Below are positions 20,072 to 29,452 of a DNA stretch of 64,000 bases, piece after piece (the first letter of the stretch is position 1; the number at the start of each line of letters is the position of its first letter). Position numbers and translations under genes: made by a program. Source of the stretch: Bradyrhizobium roseum (lineage in GTDB: Bacteria > Pseudomonadota > Alphaproteobacteria > Rhizobiales > Xanthobacteraceae); contig NZ_CP129212.1 of NCBI RefSeq assembly GCF_030413175.1, forward strand, positions 1,488,001 through 1,552,000, written 5' to 3'. The notes under the pieces were generated by a model, which was given only the letters and a program-made list of their open reading frames with translations, searched no databases and was not told the DNA's origin.

Positions 20072-21238
20072 TCAGTAGGAGCGGGGCAGGCCGAGCACAT
20101 GCTCGGCGACGTAGGACAGGATCAGATTGGTCGAGATCGGCGCCACCTGATAGAGCCGCGTTTCGCGGAACTTGCGCTCGACGTCGTATTCTTCCGCAAA
20201 GCCGAAGCCGCCATGGGTCTGCACGCAGGCATTGGCTGCTTCCCAGGAGGCATCGGCCGCCAGCATCTTGGCCATGTTCGCCTCGGCGCCGCAATCCAGT
20301 CCGGCCTCGTATTTGCGGGTGGCTTCCTTGACCATCAGTTCGGCCGCCCGCATCTGGGCATAGGCCTTGGCGATCGGGAACTGGATGCCTTGGTTCATGC
20401 CGATCGGGCGGCCGAACACCGCGCGTTCCTTGGCGTAGTTAGTCGCCTTGGCGATGAACCATTTGGCGTCGCCGATGCATTCGGCCGCGATCAGGATACG
20501 CTCGGCATTCATGCCGGAGAGGATGTAGCGAAAGCCCTTGCCCTCCTCGCCGATCAGGTTCTCGGCAGGCACCTTCATGTCCGTGAAGAACACTTCTGTC
20601 GTGGCGTGGTTCATCATGGTGCGGATCGGACGGATCTCGAGGCCGTTGCCCTTGGCCTCGCGCATGTCGACGATGAACACGGAAAGCCCATCGGTGCGCT
20701 TCTTGGCCTGATCCTTCGGCGTGGTGCGCGCCAGCAGGATCATCAGGTCGGAATGTTCGGCGCGGCTGGTCCAGATCTTCTGGCCGTTGACGACGTAGTG
20801 GTCGCCGTCGCGCTTGGCGACGGTCTTCAGCGAGGAGGTGTCGGTGCCGCTGGTCGGCTCGGTGACGCCGAATGCCTGCAGCCGCAATTTGCCGCTGGCG
20901 ATCCCGGGCAGATACTGCGTCTTCTGGGCGTCGTTGCCGTGCCGGAGCACGGTGCCCATCGTGTACATCTGGGCGTGGCAGCCGCCGCCGTTGCAGCCGG
21001 CGCGCTGGATCTCTTCCAGGATCGCGGCCGCGGCCGACAGCTTCAGCCCGGAGCCGCCATATTCCTCGGGGATCAGGACCGAGAGGTAGCCGGCCTCCGT
21101 CAGCGCATCGACGAACTCCTTCGGATACGCCATCTGGCGATCGAGCTTGCGCCAGTATTCGCCCGGGAACTGGGCGCAGAGCTTGGCGACGGCGTCGCGG
21201 ATGTCGTGGAATTCGTCTTGCTGTTCTGATGCGGTCAT
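20072..21238 (-). CDS. Acyl-CoA dehydrogenase
   Basis: The product has 388 residues, starting at the ATG 21238. The FAD and substrate-binding signatures are FGVTEPTSGTDTSSL, a variant of the usual A-x-TEPxxGSD, and QKIWTSRAEHSD. The C-terminal FAD motif is QTHGGFGFAEEYDVERKFRETRLYQVAPISTN. First gene of the operon with CaiB and MaoC. The divergent LysR gene 127 bases upstream is its probable regulator. Chain-length specificity is not evident. Confidence 0.9.
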   Translation of the reverse strand: MTASEQQDEFHDIRDAVAKLCAQFPGEYWRKLDRQMAYPKEFVDALTEAGYLSVLIPEEYGGSGLKLSAAAAILEEIQRAGCNGGGCHAQMYTMGTVLRHGNDAQKTQYLPGIASGKLRLQAFGVTEPTSGTDTSSLKTVAKRDGDHYVVNGQKIWTSRAEHSDLMILLARTTPKDQAKKRTDGLSVFIVDMREAKGNGLEIRPIRTMMNHATTEVFFTDMKVPAENLIGEEGKGFRYILSGMNAERILIAAECIGDAKWFIAKATNYAKERAVFGRPIGMNQGIQFPIAKAYAQMRAAELMVKEATRKYEAGLDCGAEANMAKMLAADASWEAANACVQTHGGFGFAEEYDVERKFRETRLYQVAPISTNLILSYVAEHVLGLPRSY

Positions 21239-21365
21239 TTGATTTTCTGGCGATGGATGGTGGGGGATGTCAATTGCTGAAGGCGCGGGCCGTTGTGAAA
21301 TGGCGGCGGGGCGCCTATGCTGAATTGTTATAGCGTATGAACCTGCCTTCGAAGATTGGCAAGCG
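21239..21365. promoter_or_regulatory. Divergent promoter region between LysR gene and acyl-CoA dehydrogenase operon
   Basis: This 127-base spacer must carry both promoters. An imperfect dyad ATAGCGTAT at about 21331-21339 (ATA...TAT arms) sits 27 bases before the LysR start and is the only candidate operator I can see. LysR proteins commonly bind T-N11-A dyads in such spacers, so the assignment is contextual. Confidence 0.45.
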
Positions 21366-22289
21366 ATGGATATCAGGCAGCTCCGAACCTTCAGTTGCGT
21401 CGCCGAGCTGGGCAGCCTCAGCAAGGCCTCCGACACCCTGCGGGTGGCGCAGCCGGCGCTGAGCCGCCAGATCAAGCTGCTCGAGCACGAATTGCGCGCC
21501 GATCTGTTTACCCGCAACGGCCGCGGCATGGTGCTGACCGATGCCGGCCGGTTGCTGCTGGCACGCACCGCCGGCATCGTGCGGCAGCTCGACCAGGTGC
21601 GCGACGAAATCCAGTCCGCCGGCGGCCCGCCCTCGGGCCGCGTGGTGCTCGGGCTGGTGCCGACCGTCAGCTGCGTGATTTCGGCACGGCTCGCCCGGCG
21701 CACCGTCGACAGATATCCGGGCATCTCGCTCTGCATCGTCGAGAGTTACAGCGGCCACTTGATGGAATGGCTGCACCGCGGCGAGATGGATCTGGCGTTG
21801 ATCTATGGCCCATCGAGCGACCTGCATCTGACCGTGCAGAGCCTCGGCCGCGATCCGATCGTCGCGGTGGGGCCGCGCGGCAGCGGACTGGCGCAGAGGA
21901 AGCAGGTCGAAATCGGCTGGCTGCTGAAGCAGACGCTGGTGCTGCCCAGTCATTCGCACGGCCTCCGCGCGCTGATCGAGCAGGCGGCGGCGAAGAAGAA
22001 ACTGAAACTCGACGTCAGGCTGGAAGCCGATTCCTTCCGGGTACTGACCAGCCTGGTCGAGGAAGGTTTGGGATACACGCTGCTGCCGCCGTCCTCGGTG
22101 CGGCACGAAGTCGCCAGCGGCCGGCTGGAAACGGCTGCGCTATCAAAACCGGCGCCGATGCGCGAACTGACCCTTGCATCTCCCATCGATCATCCCGGCT
22201 CGACTGCGATCACGCTGGTGAGCGAGCTGCTTCGCAGCGAACTTTCCGCCTGCCGCGAAGAGGGCCTCTGGGACATCAAGCTCGGCTGA
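21366..22289 (+). CDS. LysR-family transcriptional regulator
   Basis: The product has 307 residues. Residues 1-60 are the winged-helix domain with SLSKASDTLRVAQPALSRQI and LEHELRADLFTRNGRG. The effector domain follows, starting with GRVVLGLVPTVSC, which resembles NAC/Cbl-like members that bind small acids. It is divergent from the acyl-CoA dehydrogenase/CaiB/MaoC operon, the most likely target. Confidence 0.9.
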   Translation: MDIRQLRTFSCVAELGSLSKASDTLRVAQPALSRQIKLLEHELRADLFTRNGRGMVLTDAGRLLLARTAGIVRQLDQVRDEIQSAGGPPSGRVVLGLVPTVSCVISARLARRTVDRYPGISLCIVESYSGHLMEWLHRGEMDLALIYGPSSDLHLTVQSLGRDPIVAVGPRGSGLAQRKQVEIGWLLKQTLVLPSHSHGLRALIEQAAAKKKLKLDVRLEADSFRVLTSLVEEGLGYTLLPPSSVRHEVASGRLETAALSKPAPMRELTLASPIDHPGSTAITLVSELLRSELSACREEGLWDIKLG

Positions 22290-22465
22290 GCCGATACCGG
22301 GCCGTTGCAGTTGGCTTAGAGCAAAACTTGGCTGCTCTGCATTCTCATCTGGGCACAACAGTCATGCCGCAATTGTATAGGGCAATGATCCATGGCCTAG
22401 ATCGCCACGCCGACGCCTTGAGCCTGCAGGACATCCTGGACCGCGGATTGCCCCGGCGATCTTCG

Positions 22466-22831
22466 CTATGAAGGCCGGGTCCGCCGGACGTTGCATACCT
22501 TGTGCGGAGCGATCCTGAGATCGGACAGCGACGTCGTTCCCGGTCCTGGATCGGCAGGTTCCAGCACGATCCGGCAACGGAAACCAAGCGCCCGCGCGAT
22601 GCGCAGATAGTTGGTGAGGGTGACGCCGGAAGTGCCGTTCAGATAGCGGGAGATCTGGCTGGGATCGGCTCCCAGCATGAAACCGATCGCCTCCAGGCTC
22701 ATCGGATTTTCCTGCCGTCGTTCCAGGATTTCGTTGATGATCAGTTTTTCATCGTTGGCGACCTCGAGCGCAAGGCGCTGGCTGGTCTCGTGGTCGGTAC
22801 CAGGAAAGTCTCGCGTACGCGTTCTCATCAT
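22466..22831 (-). CDS. XRE-family helix-turn-helix regulator
   Basis: The product has 121 residues. The frame is open to 23323, but the tandem ATG ATG at 22831/22828 behind GAGAGCC gives the natural start MMRTRTRDFPG; the upstream part is Arg/Pro-rich shadow. Residues 44-90 match an XRE HTH (MSLEAIGFMLGADPSQISRYL). The next 30 residues have no recognised domain. It lies downstream of two CYP153 genes on the same strand and could control them, although 224 bases separate it from the P450 stop. Confidence 0.8.
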   Translation of the reverse strand: MMRTRTRDFPGTDHETSQRLALEVANDEKLIINEILERRQENPMSLEAIGFMLGADPSQISRYLNGTSGVTLTNYLRIARALGFRCRIVLEPADPGPGTTSLSDLRIAPHKVCNVRRTRPS

Positions 22832-23055
22832 AGGCTCTCGATATGCTCTCGATGCCCCTCCGACTTCATAACGAATTCGGGCCGGTGTTGGATCACTGCG
22901 CGAAGGTGAATTCGAGCGACCCCTTTCCAAACTTACCGGGCAACGCGAGTTCCCGGATTTTGGTATGGCCTCACCAGGGGTGAGCCGTGCATTGGCTGTA
23001 CCACCCGATACGTTGATCGCCTCCGGGAGCGAAGGCGGATCGAGGCCGGCGCCGC

Positions 23056-24330
23056 TTATCCAGGAATACGCACCGGCAACTGCTCGATGCCGCGGACAAA
23101 ACTCGAATAGACCCGCTTCGGCTCGCCGACCACCTCGATGCGGTCGAAGCGCTTCAGCATTTCCTGCCACACGATCTTGAGCTGCAACTCGGCGAGCCGC
23201 ATGCCGACGCAGCGGTGGATGCCGAAGCCGAACGAAAGGTGCGTGCGCGGGCGGGCGCGGTCGATGATGAACTCGTCCGGCCGCTCGATGCCTTCCTCGT
23301 CGCGGTTGCCCGAGACGTACCACATCACGACGCGGTCGCCCTTCTTGATCTTCTTGCCGCCGATCTCGGTGTCGACCAGCGCGGTGCGGCGCATATGGGC
23401 GAGCGGCGTCTGCCAGCGGATCACTTCCGGCACCATGGTGTCGATCAGCTCGGGGTTTTCGCGCAGCTTCTGGTACTGATCGGGATGCTCGTTCAACGCC
23501 AGCACCGAGCCGCTCATGGTGTTGCGGGTGGTGTCGTTGCCGCCGACGATCAGCAGGATGATGTTGCCCATCAGATTATCAGGGTCCATGTGCCGCGTGG
23601 CATCGCTATGCGCCATCATCGACAGCAGGTCGTTGCGCGGCGGCGCGTTGACGCGCTCGTTCCACAGTTTTGAGAAATAGGCGTAGCACTCGTCCATTTC
23701 CTGGCGCCGCTGTTCCGGCGAGTCCACGACGCCGCTCTTGGGCAGCGCGGTCGAGACATCCGACCAGCGCGTCAGCTTGCGGCGTTCTTCCCAGGGAAAA
23801 TCGAACAGCGTCGCGAGCATCTGCGTGGTCAGTTCGATCGAGACCCGCTCGACGAAGTTGAAGGTCTCGTTGCGCGGCAGATTGTCCAGCACCTTCTGCG
23901 AGCGCGCGCGGATGAGCTTTGCCAGCTCGTCCAGATGCGTCGGCGTGAACATCGGCGACACCGTCTTGCGCTGCGCCGAATGCCTGGGCTGGTCCATCGC
24001 GATGAAGCTCGGATAGTCGTAGCCGGGCGGCACGTCTCGGATTGAGATGCCACCGAGCGTCGAGTCGGACGAGAAGATGCCGTGGTTGGTGTCGACATGC
24101 ATGATGTCATTGTACCTGGTCACCGACCAATAGGGTTCGATCGGCGCGTTGGTGCAGTAATGCACCGGCTCTTCCTTGCGCAGCCGCTCGAACCATGGCC
24201 ACAGCGTATCGTTCTGGAATAGTCTCGGCGCGCCCGGGTGAAAATCCTTGAGCGGCGTCGAATAGGCCTCTTCACGCGCGGCGCGCAGCAGCTCTTTTTT
24301 GTCGGCTCTGATGGATGCCTGGACGTTCAT
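23056..24330 (-). CDS. Cytochrome P450, CYP153-type (paralogue 1)
   Basis: The product has 424 residues. The heme loop FGFGIHRCVGMRLAE has Cys374. The I-helix is VGGNDTTRNTMSG, the K-helix pair is EVIRW, and PLAHMRRTAL follows. This combination is the signature of CYP153, soluble P450s that hydroxylate alkanes, fatty acids or terpenes at the terminal carbon. They need a ferredoxin and reductase, neither of which is adjacent. It follows a close paralogue after 34 bases and is probably cotranscribed with it. Confidence 0.9.
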   Translation of the reverse strand: MNVQASIRADKKELLRAAREEAYSTPLKDFHPGAPRLFQNDTLWPWFERLRKEEPVHYCTNAPIEPYWSVTRYNDIMHVDTNHGIFSSDSTLGGISIRDVPPGYDYPSFIAMDQPRHSAQRKTVSPMFTPTHLDELAKLIRARSQKVLDNLPRNETFNFVERVSIELTTQMLATLFDFPWEERRKLTRWSDVSTALPKSGVVDSPEQRRQEMDECYAYFSKLWNERVNAPPRNDLLSMMAHSDATRHMDPDNLMGNIILLIVGGNDTTRNTMSGSVLALNEHPDQYQKLRENPELIDTMVPEVIRWQTPLAHMRRTALVDTEIGGKKIKKGDRVVMWYVSGNRDEEGIERPDEFIIDRARPRTHLSFGFGIHRCVGMRLAELQLKIVWQEMLKRFDRIEVVGEPKRVYSSFVRGIEQLPVRIPG

Positions 24331-24364
24331 GGTCGATCATCCCACGTGGGTTTCAAGTCAAAGG

Positions 24365-25642
24365 CTAGGCGGCGATGCGGACCGGCAGGGTCTCGTAACC
24401 CTTCACGAAGCTGGAATATACCCGCTTCGGTTCGCCGACCACCTCAATATTATCGTACCGCTTGAGGATTTCTTCCCAGATGATTTTGAGTTGCAGCTCC
24501 GCGAGCCGGATGCCGACGCAGCGGTGAATGCCGAAGCCAAAGGAGACATGGGTCCGCGGCCGCTTGCGATCAATGATGAATTCATAGGGACTGTCGATCA
24601 CGTCTTCGTCGCGATTGCCGGAGACGTACCACATCACGACCTTGTCACCCTTCTTGATCTGCCGGCCGCGGAACGCGATGTCTTCGAGCGCGGTGCGGCG
24701 CATATGGGCAAGCGGCGTCTGCCAGCGGATCACCTCAGGCACAAAGCTGTCGATCAGGTCGGGGTTGTCGCGCAGCTTGCGATATTGATCCGGGTTCTTG
24801 TTCAGCGCGTACACGCTGCCCGACAGCGTATTGCGCGTGGTGTCGTTGCCGCCGACGATCAGCAGGATCAGATTGCCGAGGAAATTCTTCGGGTCCATGT
24901 CGCGCGTGGCAGGGCTGTGCGCCATCATCGACAGCAAATCGCTCTTCGGCGGCTGGCTGATGCGCTCCTTCCACAGCTTTCCGAAGTAGGCCGCGCATTC
25001 CATCAACTCGGCCTGACGTTCTTCTTCCGTCGCGACCAGCCCTTCGGGGCCGGGAAGGGTGGTGGCGACGTCGGACCAGCGCGTCAGCTTGCGGCGGTCT
25101 TCCCAGGGGAAGTCGAACAGCACGGCGAGCATCTGCGTGGTGAGCTCGATCGAAACCTGGTCGACCCAGTCGAAGACCTCGTTTCTCGGCAGGTTGTCGA
25201 GGCACTCGGCGGAACGCTTGCGAATGTTGATCGCGAGCTGGTCGAGATGCGTCGGCGTGAACATCGGCGCCACCGTCTTGCGCTGCGCGGAATGGCGCGG
25301 CTGGTCCATCGCGATGAAGCTCTCGCTGCGCAGGTTCGGTGCGATGTCGCGGATGGTAATGCCGCCGAGAGAGGAGGCCGACGAAAACACCGCGTGATTG
25401 GTCTCGACGTCCATGATGTCGTTGTATTTGGTCACCGACCAGTACGGGCCGAACATCGAGTCCTTGCAGTAGTGCACCGGGTCTTCCCGGCGCAGGCGGT
25501 CGAAATACGGCCAGAACGAGTCGGTCGTGAACAGTTCGGGATGGCTGACGTCGAAATCGCCGATCGCAATCGACTCGGCCCGTTCGCGCGCGGCGCGCAG
25601 ATGGGAATCTCCGGCGAGATCGATGGTTCCGTGCATGCGCAC
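24365..25642 (-). CDS. Cytochrome P450, CYP153-type (paralogue 2)
   Basis: The product has 425 residues. Heme ligand is Cys375 in FGFGIHRCVGIRLAE; VGGNDTTRNTLSG and EVIRW are intact. It is highly similar to the downstream copy along its length, including WSVTKYNDIM against WSVTRYNDIM and ELTTQMLAVLFDFPWE against ELTTQMLATLFDFPWE. The tandem reflects local duplication. Differences cluster in the substrate-recognition parts (PPGYDYPSF versus APNLRSESF), so the copies may differ in substrate. It heads the transcript, divergent from the isovaleryl-CoA dehydrogenase. Confidence 0.9.
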   Translation of the reverse strand: MRMHGTIDLAGDSHLRAARERAESIAIGDFDVSHPELFTTDSFWPYFDRLRREDPVHYCKDSMFGPYWSVTKYNDIMDVETNHAVFSSASSLGGITIRDIAPNLRSESFIAMDQPRHSAQRKTVAPMFTPTHLDQLAINIRKRSAECLDNLPRNEVFDWVDQVSIELTTQMLAVLFDFPWEDRRKLTRWSDVATTLPGPEGLVATEEERQAELMECAAYFGKLWKERISQPPKSDLLSMMAHSPATRDMDPKNFLGNLILLIVGGNDTTRNTLSGSVYALNKNPDQYRKLRDNPDLIDSFVPEVIRWQTPLAHMRRTALEDIAFRGRQIKKGDKVVMWYVSGNRDEDVIDSPYEFIIDRKRPRTHVSFGFGIHRCVGIRLAELQLKIIWEEILKRYDNIEVVGEPKRVYSSFVKGYETLPVRIAA

Positions 25643-25858
25643 CTCCCTTGGATGTTCTCCCGCCGAAGCAATCTGGCGGTTCGATGTTTTACCCTATTAC
25701 ATCCCGAGCCGTGCGCCGGCGCAAGGGGAGTTGGGTGCCTTGGTCAAATCGATACCGCTGTCCGATCAGCGGCCATCGGGCGCTTTTCGCCCCGTGACAA
25801 GCGTATCCACGGAGATTAAGGCTGTTTGAAACAACGTCTCATTCGCCGGGAGGTGGCC

Positions 25859-27031
25859 ATGATCCCCAACGCCCACAGGATGTTCAACTTCGATCTCGGC
25901 GACACCGCGGACGCGATCCGCGAGACGGTGCATGCGTTTTCGCAGAACGAAATCGCACCACGCGCCGCCGAAATCGACCGCAGCAATCTGTTCCCGCGTG
26001 ATCTCTGGCCCAAGATGGGCGCGCTCGGCCTGCACGGCATCACGGTCGAGGAAGAGTATGGCGGGACGGGCCTGGGCTATCTCGAGCATTGCATTGCGGT
26101 GGAGGAGATGTCGCGGGCCTCGGCCGCGGTCGGGCTGTCCTATGGCGCCCACTCCAACCTCTGCGTCAACCAGATCCGGCGTAACGGCAATGAGGCACAG
26201 AAGCGCAAATACCTGCCGAAGCTGATCTCGGGCGAGCATGTAGGTTCGCTGGCGATGTCGGAGCCCGGCGCCGGAAGCGACGTGGTGTCGATGAAGACCC
26301 GCGCCGACAGGAAGGGCGATCGCTTCGTCCTCAACGGCAACAAGATGTGGATCACCAATGGTCCCGTCGCCGACACGCTGGTGGTCTACGCCAAGACCGA
26401 CCTCAACGCCGGTCCGCGCGGCATGACCGCCTTCATCATCGAAAAGGGCATGAAGGGCTTTTCTACGGCGCAAAAGCTCGACAAGCTCGGCATGCGCGGC
26501 TCCGATACCTGCGAACTCATCTTCGAGGATTGTGAGGTGCCGGAGGAGAACGTGCTCAGCGAAGTCGGCCGCGGCGTCAACGTCCTGATGAGTGGCCTCG
26601 ACTATGAGCGCGCGGTGCTGGCGGCAGGCCCGATCGGCATCATGCAGGCCTGCATGGACGTGGTGCTGCCTTACGTGCACGAGCGAAAACAGTTCGGCGA
26701 GCCGATCGGCACCTTTCAATTGGTGCAGGGCAAGATCGCCGACATGTATACCACCATGAATGCGTCGCGGGCTTATGTGTATGCCGTCGCAAAGGCCTGC
26801 GACCGAGGCGAGACCACGCGCGAGGATGCGGCCGGCGCGATTCTCTATGCCGCCGAGAAGGCCACCCAATGCGCGCTCGATGCTATCCAGCTACTCGGCG
26901 GCAACGGCTACATCAACGACTATCCGACCGGGCGGCTGCTGCGCGATGCCAAGCTTTATGAAATCGGCGCCGGCACCAGCGAAATCCGCCGCATGCTGAT
27001 CGGCCGCGAGTTGTTCGAAAAAACGGCGTAA
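25859..27031 (+). CDS. ivd: Isovaleryl-CoA dehydrogenase-type acyl-CoA dehydrogenase
   Basis: The product has 390 residues from the ATG at 25859, behind GGGAGGTGGCC; a TTG at 25826 would add 11 residues. The catalytic base is Glu250 in [13 protein letters not shown], the helix-G position specific to isovaleryl-CoA dehydrogenases. FAD motifs are [12 protein letters not shown] and [11 protein letters not shown]. The C-terminal [18 protein letters not shown] is typical. It would convert isovaleryl-CoA to 3-methylcrotonyl-CoA in leucine or isoprenoid breakdown. No methylcrotonyl-CoA carboxylase genes follow. Confidence 0.85.
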   Translation: MIPNAHRMFNFDLGDTADAIRETVHAFSQNEIAPRAAEIDRSNLFPRDLWPKMGALGLHGITVEEEYGGTGLGYLEHCIAVEEMSRASAAVGLSYGAHSNLCVNQIRRNGNEAQKRKYLPKLISGEHVGSLAMSEPGAGSDVVSMKTRADRKGDRFVLNGNKMWITNGPVADTLVVYAKTDLNAGPRGMTAFIIEKGMKGFSTAQKLDKLGMRGSDTCELIFEDCEVPEENVLSEVGRGVNVLMSGLDYERAVLAAGPIGIMQACMDVVLPYVHERKQFGEPIGTFQLVQGKIADMYTTMNASRAYVYAVAKACDRGETTREDAAGAILYAAEKATQCALDAIQLLGGNGYINDYPTGRLLRDAKLYEIGAGTSEIRRMLIGRELFEKTA

Positions 27032-27164
27032 CCTCTGCGGCGGGAAGCGGGCGAATACTAAGCAAGGGTTGCAGCGCGTTTCTATGCGTCCTGTGGAACC
27101 TAGGTCACACAACGGCCGATATATTCGTGGTTTGATCCGCCACCGTTTCTGTCGGAGTTGATCG

Positions 27165-28325
27165 ATGAATGAGATGAGCTGGCCCCCGCAGGTGCCGCCC
27201 GGGCCGCCGCCCATGCCAGTGCCGCCGCCGATGCCCGTGGCATTTTCCGGCAGCCGGGGTGAATTCTTCGATCTGGCCAAGCGCGGCGCGGCCCTCGAGC
27301 TTGTCACGCTCGGCTTCTACCGGTTCTGGCTGCTGACCGATATTCGTCGCCATCTCTGGTCCAACACCCTGGTTGATGGCGATGCTGCCGAATATACCGG
27401 CCGCGGCAAGGAGTTGCTGATCGGCTTTCTGGTGGCGCTTGCGATCCTGGTGCCAATCTATCTCGGCTATTTCCTGATTGGTCTGGAAGCCGAGCGCTAT
27501 CAGGCGTTCGCCAGCATTCCGCTGGTTGCCTTCTTCTACCTGTTCGGGCAGTTCGCGATTTATCGCGCGCGGCGCTACCGCCTGACGCGAACGGTATGGC
27601 GCGGCGTGCGCTTCTGGATGACGGGGTCGGGCTGGAAATATGCCCTGCAGGCATCGCTGTGGGGCGTGCTGATGATCCTCACCCTCGGGCTGATCCTGCC
27701 TTGGCGCGCGGCGGCGCTTGAACGCTACAAGATGCGCCACTCCCATTTCGGCGACCTGCAGGGCCGCTTCGAGGGGCGCGGCTGGGAATTCTTCAAACGC
27801 GGCTGGTGGCTGTGGCTGCTGACGCCGATTGCGATCTACATCAGCCCGATCGCGCCGTTCGTGTACGCCGGTTACAAGGCGATCGAGTGGCGCTGGTGGC
27901 TGTCCGGCATTCGGTTCGGCGAGGTCCGTCTGGAATCCTCATTGCCGAAGAGCGCGCTGATCGGGCTGTACTGGAAAGTCGTTGGCTGGATGGCCCTGCT
28001 TGGGTCGGTCTTCGGCATCTATCTGGCGCTATGCGCGGTGCTGGTCGCCAGCATGAGCGGCGAGGGACTCACGGAGTTTTTCAAGACGCCGGAATTGATG
28101 CGCAGCATTCCGCTGCTGGTGGCGGCTGGTCTCGGCTATCTGGTGATGGCGCTGGCGATGAACGTGGTGATGCGGGTCTATTTGACGCGCGATCTCTGGG
28201 TCATCGTGCTGGGCTCGGTCAATATCGTCGGTATCGAGGCCGCCGCCAACGTCGCCGCGCGCGGTGATCTCGCCAATGCGCTCGGCGAGGGTTTTGCCGA
28301 CGGCCTCGATGTCGGCGGGTTCTAG
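27165..28325 (+). CDS. DUF898 (YjgN-like) membrane protein
   Basis: The product has 386 residues. A Pro-rich cytoplasmic leader precedes a DUF898 core that includes FFDLAKRGAALELVTLGFYRFWL, LIGFLVALAILVPIYLGYF, and repeated RWWLSG/GRGWEFFKR segments. Several membrane helices are evident. The stop (28323-28325) almost touches the following metalloprotease start, so the two are coupled. Function of the family is unestablished; membrane transport or envelope homeostasis is often suggested from context. Confidence 0.82.
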   Translation: MNEMSWPPQVPPGPPPMPVPPPMPVAFSGSRGEFFDLAKRGAALELVTLGFYRFWLLTDIRRHLWSNTLVDGDAAEYTGRGKELLIGFLVALAILVPIYLGYFLIGLEAERYQAFASIPLVAFFYLFGQFAIYRARRYRLTRTVWRGVRFWMTGSGWKYALQASLWGVLMILTLGLILPWRAAALERYKMRHSHFGDLQGRFEGRGWEFFKRGWWLWLLTPIAIYISPIAPFVYAGYKAIEWRWWLSGIRFGEVRLESSLPKSALIGLYWKVVGWMALLGSVFGIYLALCAVLVASMSGEGLTEFFKTPELMRSIPLLVAAGLGYLVMALAMNVVMRVYLTRDLWVIVLGSVNIVGIEAAANVAARGDLANALGEGFADGLDVGGF

Positions 28326-28331
28326 GATGTG

Positions 28332-29441
28332 ATGACCATGGATGGCGATGTGCCGGAAATCTCGAAAACGCCGTCGGCCAATGCGGCGACCTATTTCGAC
28401 GGCGTATCGAGCCGGCGCCGCGCGGTCATGCTCCGCTTCTCCGACCGGCTCGAAATCACCGACCACGAACAGACGCTGGCCGTTTGGGACTATGCGGATG
28501 TCCGCCGCGCCGACAGCCCGTCGGGCATGCTGCGCCTCGGTTGTCCGACTGCGTCCGCGTTGGCCAGGCTGGAGGTGCGCGATGCCGCGCTTGCCGGCGA
28601 ACTGGCCTCGCGCTGCACCAGGCTGGATCAAAACACGCCCGGTCGGCGCGGCGTCGCCGTCATTGTCGGCTGGTCGCTGGCTGCCGCGACTTCGATCGTT
28701 CTGGTGGTGCTGTTCGGCCTCCCCCTGATTGCCGACCGCCTCGTGCCGCTGGTGCCTGACGCGTTCGAGCGGCGGCTCGGCGAGGTCGCCGACAGCCAGA
28801 TCAGGAAGATCTTCGATGCCAAGGCTTGCGACAACCCCGCCGGGCAGAAGGCCTTCGTCAAGCTCGTCACCGCCATCCGCGAATCCGCCGGCCTCGACAC
28901 CTCGGTGCAATCAGGCGTGTTGTCGAGCCCGATTCCCAATGCCTTCGCGCTGCCGGGCGGCAGGGTCTATCTGTTCAATGGCTTGCTGGCGAAGGCCGAC
29001 AACGCGGACGAGATCGCGGGCGTGCTGGCCCATGAACTGGGCCATCTCAAGCATCGCGACAGCATGCGCGGACTGATCCGCGACGGCAGCACCTCGTTCC
29101 TGATCGGACTGCTGTTCGGCGACATCACCGGCTCCAGCGCGCTGATCTTCGGCTCCCGCACGCTGGTCACGTCGTCCCATTCGCGCGAGGCCGAGACCAA
29201 AGCCGACGGCTTTGCGATCGACGTCATGCACCGGCTGGGCCGTCCGGCAAAGCCGACCGGTGAATTGTTGCTGAGGGTCACCGGCAAGGAGGGCAAAGGG
29301 CTGTCCATCATCTCCAGCCATCCCCTTAGCGAGGACCGGCTGGCGCGGATGAGCCGGGAAGACCGGTCAGCCAGCGGGCCGCCGCTGCTGACGCCGGCAG
29401 AATGGCGGTCGCTGAAATCGATCTGCGATAACAAGATCTGA
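28332..29441 (+). CDS. M48-family membrane metallopeptidase
   Basis: The product has about 369 residues. The zinc motif HELGH is in LAHELGHLKHRD, and the third ligand is Glu in SREAETKADGFA. A membrane helix is at about residues 110-130, upstream of the protease domain. Three in-frame starts are possible: GTG 28329, ATG 28332 and ATG 28338; the AGGA at 28324-28327 fits ATG 28338 best by spacing, but 28332 is kept as the most upstream ATG. Coupled to DUF898. Its close relatives act in membrane-protein quality control; direct substrate unknown. Confidence 0.85.
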   Translation: MTMDGDVPEISKTPSANAATYFDGVSSRRRAVMLRFSDRLEITDHEQTLAVWDYADVRRADSPSGMLRLGCPTASALARLEVRDAALAGELASRCTRLDQNTPGRRGVAVIVGWSLAAATSIVLVVLFGLPLIADRLVPLVPDAFERRLGEVADSQIRKIFDAKACDNPAGQKAFVKLVTAIRESAGLDTSVQSGVLSSPIPNAFALPGGRVYLFNGLLAKADNADEIAGVLAHELGHLKHRDSMRGLIRDGSTSFLIGLLFGDITGSSALIFGSRTLVTSSHSREAETKADGFAIDVMHRLGRPAKPTGELLLRVTGKEGKGLSIISSHPLSEDRLARMSREDRSASGPPLLTPAEWRSLKSICDNKI

Positions 29442-29452
29442 TCCTGCTTTAT

